Assembly (NCBI GenBank): GCA_029555205.1
Contig: JAKPTB010000119.1
Coordinates: forward strand, 1 to 37,288
Source of the DNA: Bacillota bacterium
GTDB taxonomy: Bacteria > Bacillota > Desulfotomaculia > Desulfotomaculales > Pelotomaculaceae
Direction of reading: 5' to 3'
DNA length: 37,288 bases
Within the stretch, counting starts at the first letter, position 1; every line of letters starts with the position of its first letter. The position numbers and the translations under genes were made by a program. Shown one piece after another: positions 8,016 through 17,228 of this stretch. Under the pieces are notes generated by a model that worked only from the letters and a program-made list of their open reading frames with translations, ran no database searches and was not told where the DNA came from.

Positions 8016-8858
8016 ATTAAAACCATTAACACCAGTGTGATTACGGAAGCCGTGAAGAAAATGTGTCAGGATGCAAACTTCAATCTGGGCAATGATGTGA
8101 TGGAGGCTTTTAAAAAGTTTCATGAGTCTGAAACATCCCTCACTGGAAAGGAAATTCTGCAAATCCTTATCAAAAATGCTGAGATTGCCCGGGAAGAGCA
8201 GGCTCCAATGTGTCAGGACACAGGTTTTGCCGTTGTTTTTGTTGAGCTGGGTCAGGATGTAAGGATCGAAGGTGGAGATTTCGAAGAAGCCATCAATGAG
8301 GGCGTACGTCAGGGTTATACCGAAGGCTACCTGAGGAAATCCATCGTTGGCCATCCGCTGGAGCGCAAAAACACCGGAGATAATACACCAGCGGTAATTC
8401 ACACTAAAATCGTGCCAGGGGAGAATCTACGTATTATCGTAGCACCCAAGGGTGGCGGCTCTGAGAACATGAGTGCAATCAAAATGCTCAAACCCGCAGA
8501 TGGTGTTGAAGGCGTCAAGAAATTTGTCGTAGACACGGTTAAGACAGCAGGTCCCAACCCCTGCCCTCCAATTGTGGTGGGTGTGGGTATCGGCGGAACT
8601 TATGAAAAAGCTGCCCTGCTATCCAAAGAAGCCCTGTTAAGGGAACTTGGTGAAAAGAGCAAATATCCCGATATTGCAAAATTAGAAGAAGAGCTTTTAG
8701 AGGAGATTAACAAATCCGGGATCGGGCCCCAGGGTCTTGGGGGTAAAACCACGGCGCTTGCGGTGCATATTGAAATTTACGCCGCTCATATTGCCAGCCT
8801 TCCTGTAGCGGTTAACCTGAACTGCCACGCGGCCAGGCATAAAGAAGTAGTCTTATAA
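8016..8858 (+). CDS. mmcB: Fumarase class I, alpha (N-terminal) subunit
   Basis: The catalytic Fe-S half of two-subunit class I fumarase, interconverting fumarate and malate. The three cluster cysteines are visible in PMCQDTGF (about 66), [14 protein letters not shown] (about 183) and NCHAARH (about 270). From 8016 the protein has 280 residues, the family size, and starts [14 protein letters not shown]. The only upstream ATG (7947) lacks a ribosome binding site and sits in the loop of a terminator-like hairpin, adding an unrelated hydrophobic 23-residue leader. A strong AAGGGGGG (8001-8008) is seven bases before the in-frame ATT at 8016, which I take as the likely, unusual start. GTG8034 is a fallback. 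mmcC follows after 53 bp. Confidence 0.93.
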   Translation: MKTINTSVITEAVKKMCQDANFNLGNDVMEAFKKFHESETSLTGKEILQILIKNAEIAREEQAPMCQDTGFAVVFVELGQDVRIEGGDFEEAINEGVRQGYTEGYLRKSIVGHPLERKNTGDNTPAVIHTKIVPGENLRIIVAPKGGGSENMSAIKMLKPADGVEGVKKFVVDTVKTAGPNPCPPIVVGVGIGGTYEKAALLSKEALLRELGEKSKYPDIAKLEEELLEEINKSGIGPQGLGGKTTALAVHIEIYAAHIASLPVAVNLNCHAARHKEVVL

Positions 8859-8911
8859 GGTACTAAATAACCCCGAAATACTGCTTTTAAAAAACAGGGG
8901 AGGTGAAATGA

Positions 8912-9466
8912 TTGACCCAGATAAGGCTTACTACCCCACTAACCGATGAAATGGTCGAAAAGTTGAGGATAGGTCAACAAGTATTGCTGAACGGCACTCT
9001 TTATACAGGGCGCGACGCAGCTCATAAAAGGCTGGTAGAGCTGATTAAGCAGGGGAAAGAACTACCTTTTGACCCTAAGGGGCAGGTCATTTATTATGTT
9101 GGACCCACTCCGGCAAAACCGGGTAAAGTCATTGGTTCGTGCGGGCCAACAACCAGCTACAGGATGGATCCCTACGCTCCGGAACTATATGCGCTGGGAC
9201 TAAAAGCTTCCATTGGTAAAGGGAAAAGGTCGCCGGAAGTAATCAAAGCATTAAAACAATACAAGGGTGTATATTTTGCAGCAATCGGCGGAGCTGCTGC
9301 TCTCATTGCCAAAAGCATTAAGTCGGCAAAGGTTATTGCTTATCCTGATTTGGGAGCGGAAGCCATCCACGAACTGGTTGTAGAAGATTTTCCAGTGGTG
9401 GTTGTGAATGATGTCCTTGGCGGCGACCTTTACGAAGAGGGAATTAAAATTTACGCGGCTAAATAA
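8912..9466 (+). CDS. mmcC: Fumarase class I, beta (C-terminal) subunit
   Basis: A 184-residue partner of MmcB carrying the swivel domain of class I fumarase/tartrate dehydratase: LTTPLTDEMVEKLRIGQQVLLNGTLYTGRDAAHKR, then GPTPAKPGKVIGSCGPTTSYRMD and YFAAIGGAAALIAK. Together with MmcB it forms the O2-sensitive enzyme hydrating fumarate to malate. The start is TTG at 8912, six bases after GGGGAGGTG; the nearby ATG at 8908 is out of frame. A 765-bp gap separates it from mmcD, unusual for an otherwise compact cluster. Confidence 0.96.
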   Translation: MTQIRLTTPLTDEMVEKLRIGQQVLLNGTLYTGRDAAHKRLVELIKQGKELPFDPKGQVIYYVGPTPAKPGKVIGSCGPTTSYRMDPYAPELYALGLKASIGKGKRSPEVIKALKQYKGVYFAAIGGAAALIAKSIKSAKVIAYPDLGAEAIHELVVEDFPVVVVNDVLGGDLYEEGIKIYAAK

Positions 9467-10231
9467 AAAATATTTTTTGAGGACATAACCTTGTTCAAGA
9501 ATAAGCCGGCAGATATAAAATGCAAAATACAAGCCCGGATGGGTAATCGCCCGACCAGTAAGGATTAACAGGTTGGGCTAGGTTCTTTTGAGTAACTAAC
9601 AGTTTTACACCAGCACATCTTTTTATTGAGAAGGTTGACTAAAATTCTTCTAAGCAATGGCCTTAAAGTTAAAGCAATCAGTTGGGAAGTGGAAGTCCAG
9701 TATTTTCCGTGCTTTGACTACAAACAGTACCGTTTAAAACTCATCTCCACTTAAGTCTATCAAGCCAGTTCCAAGGCGAATTTATTGTTTTTTAACTTAA
9801 AAATATATACGCCTGTAAGAACTGGCTTAACACTGTTGCTTAGAGTGGATGAACTGTGAGTAAAGCGGTTTAGGGCCACCTGGAACAAAGCCTTTTCAAA
9901 CACTATAGCCAGCCGCCCCTTAAAAAAGTAAGTTCAACATCTAGGCCTTTAATATTAATACTGCCGGCAAATGCTTTGTACAGGGAGCGGCAGAAGGGAG
10001 GGAGCAGAAAAGGGTAAGGATTGAATTTGGAATTACTGGTTAGAGAATAAAAAAGCCAATCATGTTACTTAAATATTTTAGCCAAGGTGCTGTGTGGGTT
10101 GGTTTGGGCCCTTGAAAAGTAGGGAATAGGAGTTAATAAATTGGGTTTTTATTGCTAATTCAGATAAATAGACCGGCGTTTGTTTATATTAAAGTAAGCG
10201 TTAATTAGACCAGAGGGGAGAGATTTAGCCA
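9467..10231. other. 765-bp non-coding stretch inside the mmc cluster
   Basis: No frame of credible length is seen on either strand. It holds a large imperfect inverted repeat (see separate entry), AT-rich flanks and, near the end, weak promoter-like hexamers (TTGGGT at 10141, GATAAA at 10163, spacer 16). Minus-strand reading of about 9560-9770 gives short, stop-interrupted peptide stretches that could be a decayed transposase, but I cannot name one. Probably mmcD onward has its own promoter here. Confidence 0.6.
9762..9828. repeat. Imperfect inverted repeat between mmcC and mmcD
   Basis: AAGCCAGTTC (9762-9771) plus GGCG (9775-9778) is mirrored by CGCC (9810-9813) plus GAACTGGCTT (9819-9828). 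That gives 14 paired bases around an AT-rich loop of about 31 nt. It could be a structured RNA element, a relic of a mobile element or a regulatory hairpin. The loop and following bases are not a typical terminator. Confidence 0.6.
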
Positions 10232-11347
10232 GTGAAAATGTTCGAGTATATGGGGAAAGAGCTTTTCGCCAAGTACGGCTTACCGGTACCGAAAGGCAGA
10301 ATGGCTGCCACCCCGGAAGAAGCTGCCAAGATTGCTGAGGAAATTGGTGGTCCATGTGTTGTAAAGTCTCAAGTCCTTTCAGGCAAGAGGGGTAAAGCCG
10401 GTGGAATCAAGTTTCCCAATACTCCTGAAGAAGCCAGGAAAGCTGCAGAAGAAGTCTTAAGCATGACCATTCAGGGGTTGCCCGTCCAGGCTGTTCTGGT
10501 CGAAGAAAAACTTAAAATCGATAAAGAGCTTTATATGTCCATCACAATTGACGGTTCAGCCAAACAAGCAGTGCTTATTGCATCCGCTTACGGCGGAATG
10601 GACATTGAAGAGCAGCCGGAGGAATACATTATCAAGAAGCACATTGACCCGGAACTCGGCATGATGCCATTCATGGCCCGCGATGTTGTCAGAAGAATGG
10701 GTATTCCTATCAGAAGCCCACATGGACAAGAAATTATAAAAATTATTCAGACCCTCTACAAGATCTGTCTGGAGAAAGACGCCGAACTGGTTGAAATTAA
10801 CCCGCTGGTATTCAGCGACGACAAGGTGATTGCCGCCGACTCCAAAGTTACTATTGACGACGACGCCATGTTCCGCATGAAAGACCTGCCCATAGTTGAT
10901 GACAGGTCACCTGCTGAAAGAGCTGCCAAGGAGCTCGGCCTATCCTTTGTGGAATTGGATGGGGACATCGCCGTGATGGCCAATGGTGCAGGTATTACAA
11001 TGGGCACCCTCGATACCCTGCAGGCCTTCGGCGGCACCCCGAAAAACTTCCTGGACTGCGGCGGCGGCACCGGCAGGGAAGCCACAGCCAAGGCCCTTGA
11101 AATTCTTTTCAGTTTAAATCCCAAGGCTGTTTTCGTAAACATCTTCGGAGGAATTACCCGTTGTGATGATGTTGCCAACGCCGTCAAGGACGTTTATGAA
11201 GCAAAGGGCGGTTTTCCTGTACCCCTGGTTATCCGTCTGGTCGGCACGAACCAGGATCTCGGCCGGGAAATTCTGGGGTCAATAGGTGTCGAAGCGTTCG
11301 ATTTCATGGAAGACGCTGCCAGGAGGGTTATTGAACTCGCCAAATAG
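10232..11347 (+). CDS. mmcD: Succinyl-CoA synthetase, beta subunit
   Basis: A 371-residue ATP-grasp protein of the SucC family: FEYMGKELFAKYGLPVPKG, the nucleotide-binding VVKSQVLSGKRGKAGGIKF, LVEINPLVF, and the C-terminal CoA-ligase part GGGTGREATAKALEIL and VNIFGGITRCDDVANAV. With MmcE it converts succinyl-CoA to succinate while phosphorylating ADP or GDP, the substrate-level energy step of the pathway. The start is GTG10232, nine bases after AGGGGAGAG, giving the family-like MKMFEYM opening. mmcE follows after 56 bp. Confidence 0.96.
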   Translation: MKMFEYMGKELFAKYGLPVPKGRMAATPEEAAKIAEEIGGPCVVKSQVLSGKRGKAGGIKFPNTPEEARKAAEEVLSMTIQGLPVQAVLVEEKLKIDKELYMSITIDGSAKQAVLIASAYGGMDIEEQPEEYIIKKHIDPELGMMPFMARDVVRRMGIPIRSPHGQEIIKIIQTLYKICLEKDAELVEINPLVFSDDKVIAADSKVTIDDDAMFRMKDLPIVDDRSPAERAAKELGLSFVELDGDIAVMANGAGITMGTLDTLQAFGGTPKNFLDCGGGTGREATAKALEILFSLNPKAVFVNIFGGITRCDDVANAVKDVYEAKGGFPVPLVIRLVGTNQDLGREILGSIGVEAFDFMEDAARRVIELAK

Positions 11348-11403
11348 ATTTGATTTTCTGCGTTGAAGTCCTCAGAAGATCTTGATAAGGGAGGAGTAGT
11401 AAA

Positions 11404-12276
11404 TTGGCTATTATTATTGATGAGAATACTAATGTATTAGTCATGGGAATAACAGGCAGGCAGGCCTCTTTCCATACCAAGCAAATGCTCGCCTACGGCA
11501 CTAAAATAGTAGCGGGGGTCACTCCGGGAAAAGGCGGAGCTACTGTTGAAGGCGTACCCGTATATAATACCGTTCGCGAGGCCTGTGAAAATCACAGGAT
11601 CGACGCCTCTGTAATCTTTGTTCCCGCTCCGGGAACCAAAGACGCCGCTTTAGAAAATATTGAGGCAGGTGTAGGCGTTGTAGTCATCGTCACTGAAGGC
11701 GTCCCGGTTTACGACGAGATTCAAATTGTGGCTTACGCTAAACGCAAAGGGGCCATCGTCCTGGGACCGAACACCTTCGGTATCGTATCCGGCGGCAAGT
11801 GCAAGATAGGAATTCCGCCCAACCAGTATTTTATAGAAGGCAACGTAGGCGTGGTTGCCCGCTCCGGCACCTTAACCTATGAAATTACCGGGAACCTGAC
11901 AGCCAATGGTCTCGGCCAGTCCACTGTTGTGGGTATGGGCGGCGACAGGGCAGTGGGCCTCACCTTTATTGATGTTTTAAAGATGTTTGAAAAAGATGAT
12001 CAAACCAAGGCCGTTGTTATGATTGGTGAAATTGGCGGTAACAACGAAGAAATTGCCGCTGAATACATTAAGGAAATGACCAAACCGGTAGTTGCCTTTA
12101 TAGCCGGGAAGAGCGCGCCCCCAGGCAAGCGGATGGGACATGCCGGCGCGATTATTGAAAGAGGCAAGGGAACCTACCAGGGCAAGGTTGATGCATTGAC
12201 TGCAGCCGGCGCCAAAGTTGCTCCGCTGCCGTATGATGTTCCCCGACTGGTCAAAGAGGCGCTTGGGATTAAGTAG
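11404..12276 (+). CDS. mmcE: Succinyl-CoA synthetase, alpha subunit
   Basis: A 290-residue SucD-family protein. The N-terminal CoA-binding Rossmann domain ([19 protein letters not shown]) precedes the flavodoxin-like ligase domain with the phosphohistidine His246 in [10 protein letters not shown], the same number as in the E. coli enzyme. GGIVG-type loops ([16 protein letters not shown]) are intact. It starts with TTG11404 after GGGAGGAG. It partners MmcD; the mutase gene mmcF begins 23 bp after its stop, so transcription and probably translation are coupled. Confidence 0.97.
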   Translation: MAIIIDENTNVLVMGITGRQASFHTKQMLAYGTKIVAGVTPGKGGATVEGVPVYNTVREACENHRIDASVIFVPAPGTKDAALENIEAGVGVVVIVTEGVPVYDEIQIVAYAKRKGAIVLGPNTFGIVSGGKCKIGIPPNQYFIEGNVGVVARSGTLTYEITGNLTANGLGQSTVVGMGGDRAVGLTFIDVLKMFEKDDQTKAVVMIGEIGGNNEEIAAEYIKEMTKPVVAFIAGKSAPPGKRMGHAGAIIERGKGTYQGKVDALTAAGAKVAPLPYDVPRLVKEALGIK

Positions 12277-12299
12277 ATAAGTGGAAGGAGGAGGTATAT

Positions 12300-13973
12300 T
12301 TGTTTAAAGAAGATCAACTGGAAAAAATCGCTGCCAAGAAAGAGAACTGGACAGCGAAACTGGAAGCAACCAAGAAAAAGCGTCCAGAAAGGCAAGCCCA
12401 ATTCGCTACTGATTCCGGTGTAGAAATCAACACTGTTTACACTCCGCTTGATCTAAAAGATATGGATTACGAGCGTGACCTGGGATTGCCCGGAGAGTAT
12501 CCCTTTACCCGTGGCGTACAACCCAACCTGTACCGCGGCCGTCTCTGGACCATGCGCCAGTACGCAGGTTTTGGTTCTGCCGAAGAAACAAACCAGCGCT
12601 TCCGCTATTTACTGGAACAGGGTCAGACAGGCCTGAGCTGCGCCTTCGACCTGCCAACCCAGATTGGCTATGACTCGGACCATCCCCTGGCACAAGGCGA
12701 AATTGGTAAAGTTGGTGTGGCCATCGACTCCCTGGCGGATATGGAGACCCTTTTTGACCAGATCCCCCTGGGCAAGGTCAGCACATCAATGACCATCAAC
12801 GCTCCTGCAGGCGTGTTACTGGCAATGTATATCGCCTGTGCGGAAAAACAGGGATTTGACAAATCTCAAATCAACGGTACCATTCAAAACGACGTTATCA
12901 AGGAATACATCTGCCGCGGTACTTATATCCTTCCTCCGGAGCCCTCAATGCGGTTAATCTCCAACATCTTTGAGTATTGCTCCAAGGAAATTCCCCAGTG
13001 GAACACCATCAGCATCAGCGGTTACCATATCCGTGAAGCCGGCGCCACAGCAGCCCAGGAAATTGCCTTCACCCTGGCCAACGGTATCGCCTATGTCGAT
13101 GCTGCCATTAAAGCCGGCCTGGACGTAGATACTTTCGGACCTCGCCTTTCGTTCTTCTTCAACGCTCACTTGAACTTCTTTGAAGAAATTGCGAAGTTCA
13201 GAGCAGCCCGCCGCATCTGGGCAAAAGTTATGAAAGAGCGTTTTGGAGCCAAGAATTCACGTTCCTGGACTCTCCGCTTCCATACCCAAACTGCCGGCGT
13301 CAGCCTTACAGCACAGCAGCCCATGGTGAACATTATCCGGACTGCCTTTGAAGCTCTCTCCGCTGTACTGGGCGGCACCCAGTCCTTGCACACCAACTCC
13401 TACGATGAAGCTCTGGCGCTCCCCTGCGACGAGTCAGTCATGATCGCACTGCGCACCCAGCAGGTTATCGGGTACGAAATCGGTGTCTGTGACCTAGTTG
13501 ACCCGCTTGGCGGCTCGTACTACATCGAATCCCTGACCAACGCCCTTGAGGAAAAGGCGTGGGATTATATCAGCAAGATCGACGCTCTAGGCGGCGCAGA
13601 TAAGGCTATTGAGTATATGCAGAAAGAAATCCACAATTCTGCTTACCAGTACCAGCTGGCCATTGACAATAAGAAGAAAACTGTTATCGGCGTGAACAGC
13701 TTCATCATTAAAGATGAAGAAAAACCCAAAGGCCTCCTGAAAGTTGACCTTTCGGTTGGGGAACGCCAGGTGGCTAAACTTGCCAAGGTCAAAGCTGGAA
13801 GAGACAACGCAAAGGTCGAATCCCTGCTGAAAGATATTAGGGAAGCAGCGCAGAGCAACGCCAACCTGATCCCGGTCTTTATTGATGCGGTCAAGGAATA
13901 CGTCACTCTCGGCGAGATTTGCGGCGTCCTGAGAGACGTTTTTGGCGAATACAAGCAGCAAATCGTATTCTAG
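12300..13973 (+). CDS. mmcF: Methylmalonyl-CoA mutase, catalytic (large/N-terminal) subunit
   Basis: A 557-residue TIM-barrel mutase domain without the B12-binding part. Typical elements are [28 protein letters not shown] near residues 65-95, [30 protein letters not shown] and [12 protein letters not shown]. With MmcG it interconverts (R)-methylmalonyl-CoA and succinyl-CoA by a radical adenosylcobalamin mechanism. Split subunits of this kind are common in archaea and Firmicutes. The start is TTG12300 with GGAGGAGG upstream. mmcG begins 16 bp after the stop. Confidence 0.97.
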   Translation: MFKEDQLEKIAAKKENWTAKLEATKKKRPERQAQFATDSGVEINTVYTPLDLKDMDYERDLGLPGEYPFTRGVQPNLYRGRLWTMRQYAGFGSAEETNQRFRYLLEQGQTGLSCAFDLPTQIGYDSDHPLAQGEIGKVGVAIDSLADMETLFDQIPLGKVSTSMTINAPAGVLLAMYIACAEKQGFDKSQINGTIQNDVIKEYICRGTYILPPEPSMRLISNIFEYCSKEIPQWNTISISGYHIREAGATAAQEIAFTLANGIAYVDAAIKAGLDVDTFGPRLSFFFNAHLNFFEEIAKFRAARRIWAKVMKERFGAKNSRSWTLRFHTQTAGVSLTAQQPMVNIIRTAFEALSAVLGGTQSLHTNSYDEALALPCDESVMIALRTQQVIGYEIGVCDLVDPLGGSYYIESLTNALEEKAWDYISKIDALGGADKAIEYMQKEIHNSAYQYQLAIDNKKKTVIGVNSFIIKDEEKPKGLLKVDLSVGERQVAKLAKVKAGRDNAKVESLLKDIREAAQSNANLIPVFIDAVKEYVTLGEICGVLRDVFGEYKQQIVF

Positions 13974-13989
13974 GAGAGGAGGAAAGTTG

Positions 13990-14388
13990 ATGAGCGAGAA
14001 ACGTATCCGCGTTCTGGTCGCAAAACCGGGTCTTGACGGTCACGATCGGGGCGCCAAGGTGATTGCCCAGGCTTTAAGGGACGCCGGTATGGAAGTTGTA
14101 TACACAGGGTTGCGGCAAACCCCGGAACAAATCGTATCGGCAGCGGTACAGGAAGATGTTGATGTGGTCGGCATGAGTATTCTTTCAGGTGCCCATGGAA
14201 CCCTGTTCCCCGAAGTGATTAGACTTCTTAGAGAAAAGGGCGCCGGCGACATCCTTGTAGTGGGAGGCGGGATTATCCCTGAAGAAGATATTCCGGCATT
14301 AAAAGAGGCCGGTATCGCCGAAGTCTTCGGACCCGGAACCCCTCTGGAAGAGGTTGTAAAATACATTCAGGAAAATGTGAAAAACTAA
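13990..14388 (+). CDS. mmcG: Methylmalonyl-CoA mutase, cobalamin-binding (small/C-terminal) subunit
   Basis: A 132-residue B12-binding domain with the base-off DxHxxG motif (LDGHDRG), the SILSGAH loop and GGGIIPEED, all hallmarks of the mutase C-terminal domain. The frame is open back to 13942 inside mmcF, but ATG13990 is preceded by GGAGAGGAGGAAAG and starts [14 protein letters not shown], the expected N-terminus. It completes the mutase made with MmcF. The His of DxHxxG is expected to coordinate cobalt. Confidence 0.97.
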   Translation: MSEKRIRVLVAKPGLDGHDRGAKVIAQALRDAGMEVVYTGLRQTPEQIVSAAVQEDVDVVGMSILSGAHGTLFPEVIRLLREKGAGDILVVGGGIIPEEDIPALKEAGIAEVFGPGTPLEEVVKYIQENVKN

Positions 14389-14413
14389 CACATTGATGAT
14401 TTGAAAAGCATAT

Positions 14414-14449
14414 GCGGGCGGGCCGGTAAACCGCCGGTTCCCGTCCCGC
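14414..14449 (+). other. GC-rich intercistronic hairpin without U tract (mmcG-mmcH)
   Basis: GCGGG (14414-14418) pairs with CCCGC (14445-14449), continued inside by GGG/CCC and CCGG/CCGG. The loop is about seven bases. No T run follows, so it is more likely an mRNA stability or processing element than a terminator. Confidence 0.5.
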
Positions 14450-14506
14450 TCCGATTGGAAGTGATATGTGGCTGCTAATTTAATAATTAATATGGAGGGA
14501 TACCTC

Positions 14507-14908
14507 ATGATTAAAAAGATTGACCATATCGGCATAGCTGTGAAGGACCTTGAAACAGCTTTGAAGCTGTACGAAGAGGTGCTGGGGCTGAAGTCTGCCG
14601 GCACAGAGGTTGTGGAAGAGCAAAAGGTTAAGGTAGCCTTTTTACCCACAGGCGATAGTGAAGTTGAGCTGCTGGAGTCAACATCGCCGGACGGCCCCAT
14701 CGCTAAATACATTGCCAAGAACGGCGAGGGAATCCAGCACCTGGCTTTCAGGGTCGACAACCTGGAGCAGAGGCTGGCGGAACTTAAGGAAAAAGGCATC
14801 CGTTTGATTGATGAGAAGCCGCGGTACGGAGCCGGTGGGGCAAAAATAGCTTTTTTACACCCGAAATCCACCTTTGGCGTACTCATCGAACTGTGTGAGC
14901 GCGACTAG
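14507..14908 (+). CDS. mmcH: Methylmalonyl-CoA epimerase
   Basis: A 133-residue glyoxalase/VOC-fold enzyme converting (S)- to (R)-methylmalonyl-CoA. Metal ligands are visible in IDHIGIAV (His7), GIQHLAFRV and the C-terminal [23 protein letters not shown] is characteristic of the epimerase family. ATG14507 follows GGAGGGA by six bases, whereas the upstream in-frame GTG14468 has no site. Placed between the mutase and the carboxyltransferase, as the pathway order requires. Confidence 0.96.
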   Translation: MIKKIDHIGIAVKDLETALKLYEEVLGLKSAGTEVVEEQKVKVAFLPTGDSEVELLESTSPDGPIAKYIAKNGEGIQHLAFRVDNLEQRLAELKEKGIRLIDEKPRYGAGGAKIAFLHPKSTFGVLIELCERD

Positions 14909-14923
14909 ATTGGAGGTAATAGT

Positions 14924-16450
14924 ATGCAGGAGAAGCTGGACCTACTCACTAAGTTAAGGCAGCAGGTCGAAGCTGGCGGCGGCCAGAAAAGAATAGACAA
15001 ACAACATGCAAGCGGGAAAAAGACGAGCAGGGAACGGATTAACGAGCTTTATGATCCGGGCACCTTCAGGGAAATTGACGTCTTTGCTTCAACAACAGAT
15101 GACTACAATAAGGTCAACGGCGAGGGTGTGACGTGTGGCTACGGCACCATCGCAGGGCGCAGGGTTTATATCTTTTCCCAGGACTTTACCGTTATCGGCG
15201 GCTCCCTGGGACGGGTTCATGCCGCAAAAATCTGTAAAGTTCTCGATATGGCCATGAAGGTGGGAGCCCCGGTAATCGGCATTTGCGACTCAGGCGGAGC
15301 CCGCATTCAGGAAGGCGTGGACGCCCTTGACGGATACGGCCAGATCTTTTTCCGGAATACCATTGCTTCCGGAGTGATCCCGCAGATTTCCGTGATCATG
15401 GGTCCCTGCGCCGGCGGCGCGGTTTATTCCCCGGCCCTGACCGACTTCATCCTGATGGTGGCTAATACCAGCCAGATGTTCATTACCGGACCGCTGGTAA
15501 TTAAGGCAACCACCGGTGAAGATGTCAGTATGGAGGCCCTTGGCGGAGCAGCAACGCATAACCAGGTCAGCGGCGTTGCCCATTTCCTCGCCAACAACGA
15601 GGATGAGTGTATTACCCAGATTAAAACGCTGCTCAGCTACCTGCCCTCAAACAACCTTGACGAACCGCCCACCTATGCCCCCGTCGAGCCCTCGCTTGAC
15701 AAGGAGACTCTGTTATCGGTGGTACCCACCGATCCCAACAAAGGTTACGATGTCCGTAACGTCATAAACGCCATTGTCGACGGTGGATCCTTCTTTGAAG
15801 TACACCAGTATTACGCCACAAACGGCGTTGTCGGCTTTGCCCGGATTAACGGCCAGGTAATCGGAATCATTGCCAACCAGCCCAGGATCCTGGCAGGTTG
15901 TCTGGATATTAACGTTTCTGACAAGATTGCCCGCCACATCCGTTTCTGCGATTGCTTCAACATTCCCATCCTGACCTTTATGGATGTACCCGGATTCCTT
16001 CCCGGAGTGCAGCAGGAGTATGGTGGTATTATCCGCCATGGCGCCAAAATGCTCTATGCTTATTCCGAGGCCACAACGCCCAAAATCACCATCATTACCC
16101 GCAAGGCTTACGGCGGAGCATACCTGGCCATGTGCGGCAGCGCCTTGAGAGCTGATGAAGTTTATGCCTGGCCCACCGCTGAAATTGCCGTTATGGGACC
16201 GGAAGGCGCCGTTAACGTGATTAACCGCAAGGAAATTGCAGAAGCGGCCAACCCCGTTGAAGAACGCAAGAGACTGGTACAACAATACCGTGATCGCTTT
16301 GCCAACCCCTATATTGCCAGCGCCAGGGGATTTATCCAGGATGTAATTGATCCGCGGGAGACCCGTGATAGGGTCATCAACGCTCTTCAGAATTTAGCTA
16401 ATAAACGCGAGAGCAGGCCCAGGAAGAAACACGGTAATATCCCCTGCTAG
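14924..16450 (+). CDS. mmcI: Methylmalonyl-CoA carboxyltransferase / decarboxylase alpha (12S-type) subunit
   Basis: A 508-residue acyl-CoA carboxylase beta-type protein with two crotonase-like lobes: CDSGGARIQEGVDALDGYG and GPCAGGAVYSPALTDF in the first, MDVPGFLPGVQQEYGGIIRHGAK and RKAYGGAYLAMCG in the second. These bind the acyl-CoA and the carboxybiotin. The family covers propionyl-CoA carboxylase, Na+-pumping decarboxylase alpha and transcarboxylase 12S. With MmcJ and MmcL and no membrane subunit in the cluster, a transcarboxylase role between oxaloacetate and propionyl-CoA fits best. GGAGGT precedes the ATG. Confidence 0.95.
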   Translation: MQEKLDLLTKLRQQVEAGGGQKRIDKQHASGKKTSRERINELYDPGTFREIDVFASTTDDYNKVNGEGVTCGYGTIAGRRVYIFSQDFTVIGGSLGRVHAAKICKVLDMAMKVGAPVIGICDSGGARIQEGVDALDGYGQIFFRNTIASGVIPQISVIMGPCAGGAVYSPALTDFILMVANTSQMFITGPLVIKATTGEDVSMEALGGAATHNQVSGVAHFLANNEDECITQIKTLLSYLPSNNLDEPPTYAPVEPSLDKETLLSVVPTDPNKGYDVRNVINAIVDGGSFFEVHQYYATNGVVGFARINGQVIGIIANQPRILAGCLDINVSDKIARHIRFCDCFNIPILTFMDVPGFLPGVQQEYGGIIRHGAKMLYAYSEATTPKITIITRKAYGGAYLAMCGSALRADEVYAWPTAEIAVMGPEGAVNVINRKEIAEAANPVEERKRLVQQYRDRFANPYIASARGFIQDVIDPRETRDRVINALQNLANKRESRPRKKHGNIPC

Positions 16451-16480
16451 TGCAAGTACGGGCACGGAGGAGGAAAGTAG

Positions 16481-16669
16481 ATGTCGGAAACAAGTTCAAA
16501 AATTAAACCGGAAGTGGTTGCTGCTATCTCAGTTGCCCTGGCCCTATACGGTTATTCAAGCGATAAGGGCTACCAGGCCACCAAGATCAGTAAAGGCCAA
16601 AACCTTTGGAAAAAGGCCGGCATTATCGAAATTATGCTTGGCCGTGAAATAAATAGGGACTTTATATAA
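16481..16669 (+). CDS. Small (62-aa) carboxyltransferase accessory subunit, epsilon/delta-like
   Basis: A 62-residue soluble protein with GGAGGAGGAAAG before its ATG, between mmcI and mmcJ. The C-terminal pattern LWKKAGIIEIMLGRE resembles the Trp-x-x-Ala-Gly-x-x-Glu motif of small epsilon subunits of methylmalonyl-CoA decarboxylase and acyl-CoA carboxylases. No transmembrane segment is evident. Position and motif suggest that it binds and stabilises the MmcI-MmcJ complex; this is inference. Confidence 0.8.
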   Translation: MSETSSKIKPEVVAAISVALALYGYSSDKGYQATKISKGQNLWKKAGIIEIMLGREINRDFI

Positions 16670-16713
16670 ACTCAACGCAACAAGTACAGGCCTACCATTA
16701 GGAGGGAAACTGC

Positions 16714-17142
16714 ATGCAAAAGTTTAAAATTAAGGTTAACGGCGAAGTATACGAAGTAGAAGTTGAGCAAATTGGTGGAGCTCCGGCGGCAGCTCCGCCG
16801 GCAGCTCCGGTAGCACCGGTGGCTCCGCCCCCGGCGCCGGTTGCAGCTCCTGCCCCTGCGGCAGCACCCGCAGCCGCTCCGAAACCGGCCGCGCCGCCAA
16901 CTCCAAAACCAGCTGGCGGCGGTGGCGGCGGTGGAGCATTATGTGCTCCGATGCCTGGTACAGTACTGGATATCAAGGTAAACGTGGGCGATGCTGTAAA
17001 AATAGGTCAGGTCCTTCTGATCCTTGAAGCCATGAAGATGGAAAACGAGCTGGCTGCAGATAAAGCCGGCACTGTCAAGGAAATTAAAGTAACCAAGGGC
17101 CAGGCCGTCAATGGTGGAGATCCGCTCATCATTATCGGCTAG
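16714..17142 (+). CDS. mmcJ: Biotin carboxyl carrier subunit (1.3S / gamma-type)
   Basis: A 142-residue biotinyl protein. An N-terminal beta region (KFKIKVNGEVYEVEVEQ) leads to a long Ala/Pro linker (about 23-67), a Gly7 run and the biotinyl domain with EAMKMEN. Lys108, 34 residues from the C-terminus, is the expected biotin attachment site. It shuttles the carboxyl group between MmcL and MmcI. GGAGGG precedes the ATG. The high-GC linker produces a spurious Gly/Ala frame on the other strand. Confidence 0.96.
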   Translation: MQKFKIKVNGEVYEVEVEQIGGAPAAAPPAAPVAPVAPPPAPVAAPAPAAAPAAAPKPAAPPTPKPAGGGGGGGALCAPMPGTVLDIKVNVGDAVKIGQVLLILEAMKMENELAADKAGTVKEIKVTKGQAVNGGDPLIIIG

Positions 17143-17155
17143 AACAATAATCAAG

Positions 17156-17185
17156 GGTGGAGGCGGAGTTTAAAGCGTCTCCACC
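17156..17185 (+). other. Intercistronic hairpin without U tract (mmcJ-mmcK)
   Basis: GGTGGAGGCG (17156-17165) pairs over ten bases, one a G-T wobble, with CGTCTCCACC (17176-17185). No T run follows. It may protect or delimit mRNA segments, or terminate only partly. Confidence 0.55.
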
Positions 17186-17228
17186 TCCAGAAATTGTTTA
17201 ACCAACTAGTTGGGAGGGGATAGAAGTT

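Noticed and set aside
7869..8402. 177-codon minus-strand frame over the mmcB leader and 5' end
   Set aside because: Antisense to conserved fumarase sequence; no family resemblance.
9560..9770. Decayed transposase on the minus strand
   Set aside because: Peptide stretches look protein-like but are short and unassignable; kept only as a possibility in the gap entry.
10143..10155. GG-N9-GC as a sigma-54 promoter before mmcD
   Set aside because: Spacing is one base short of the required ten, which normally abolishes function.
14299..14886. 195-codon minus-strand frame across mmcG-mmcH
   Set aside because: Shadow of two well-supported genes on the other strand.
15713..16285. 190-codon minus-strand frame
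   Set aside because: Shadow of mmcI.
16698..16976. Gly/Ala-rich minus-strand frame
   Set aside because: Product of the GC-rich Ala/Pro linker of mmcJ read in reverse; repeat-like GCTCCG codons there are a linker, not a CRISPR or DNA repeat.
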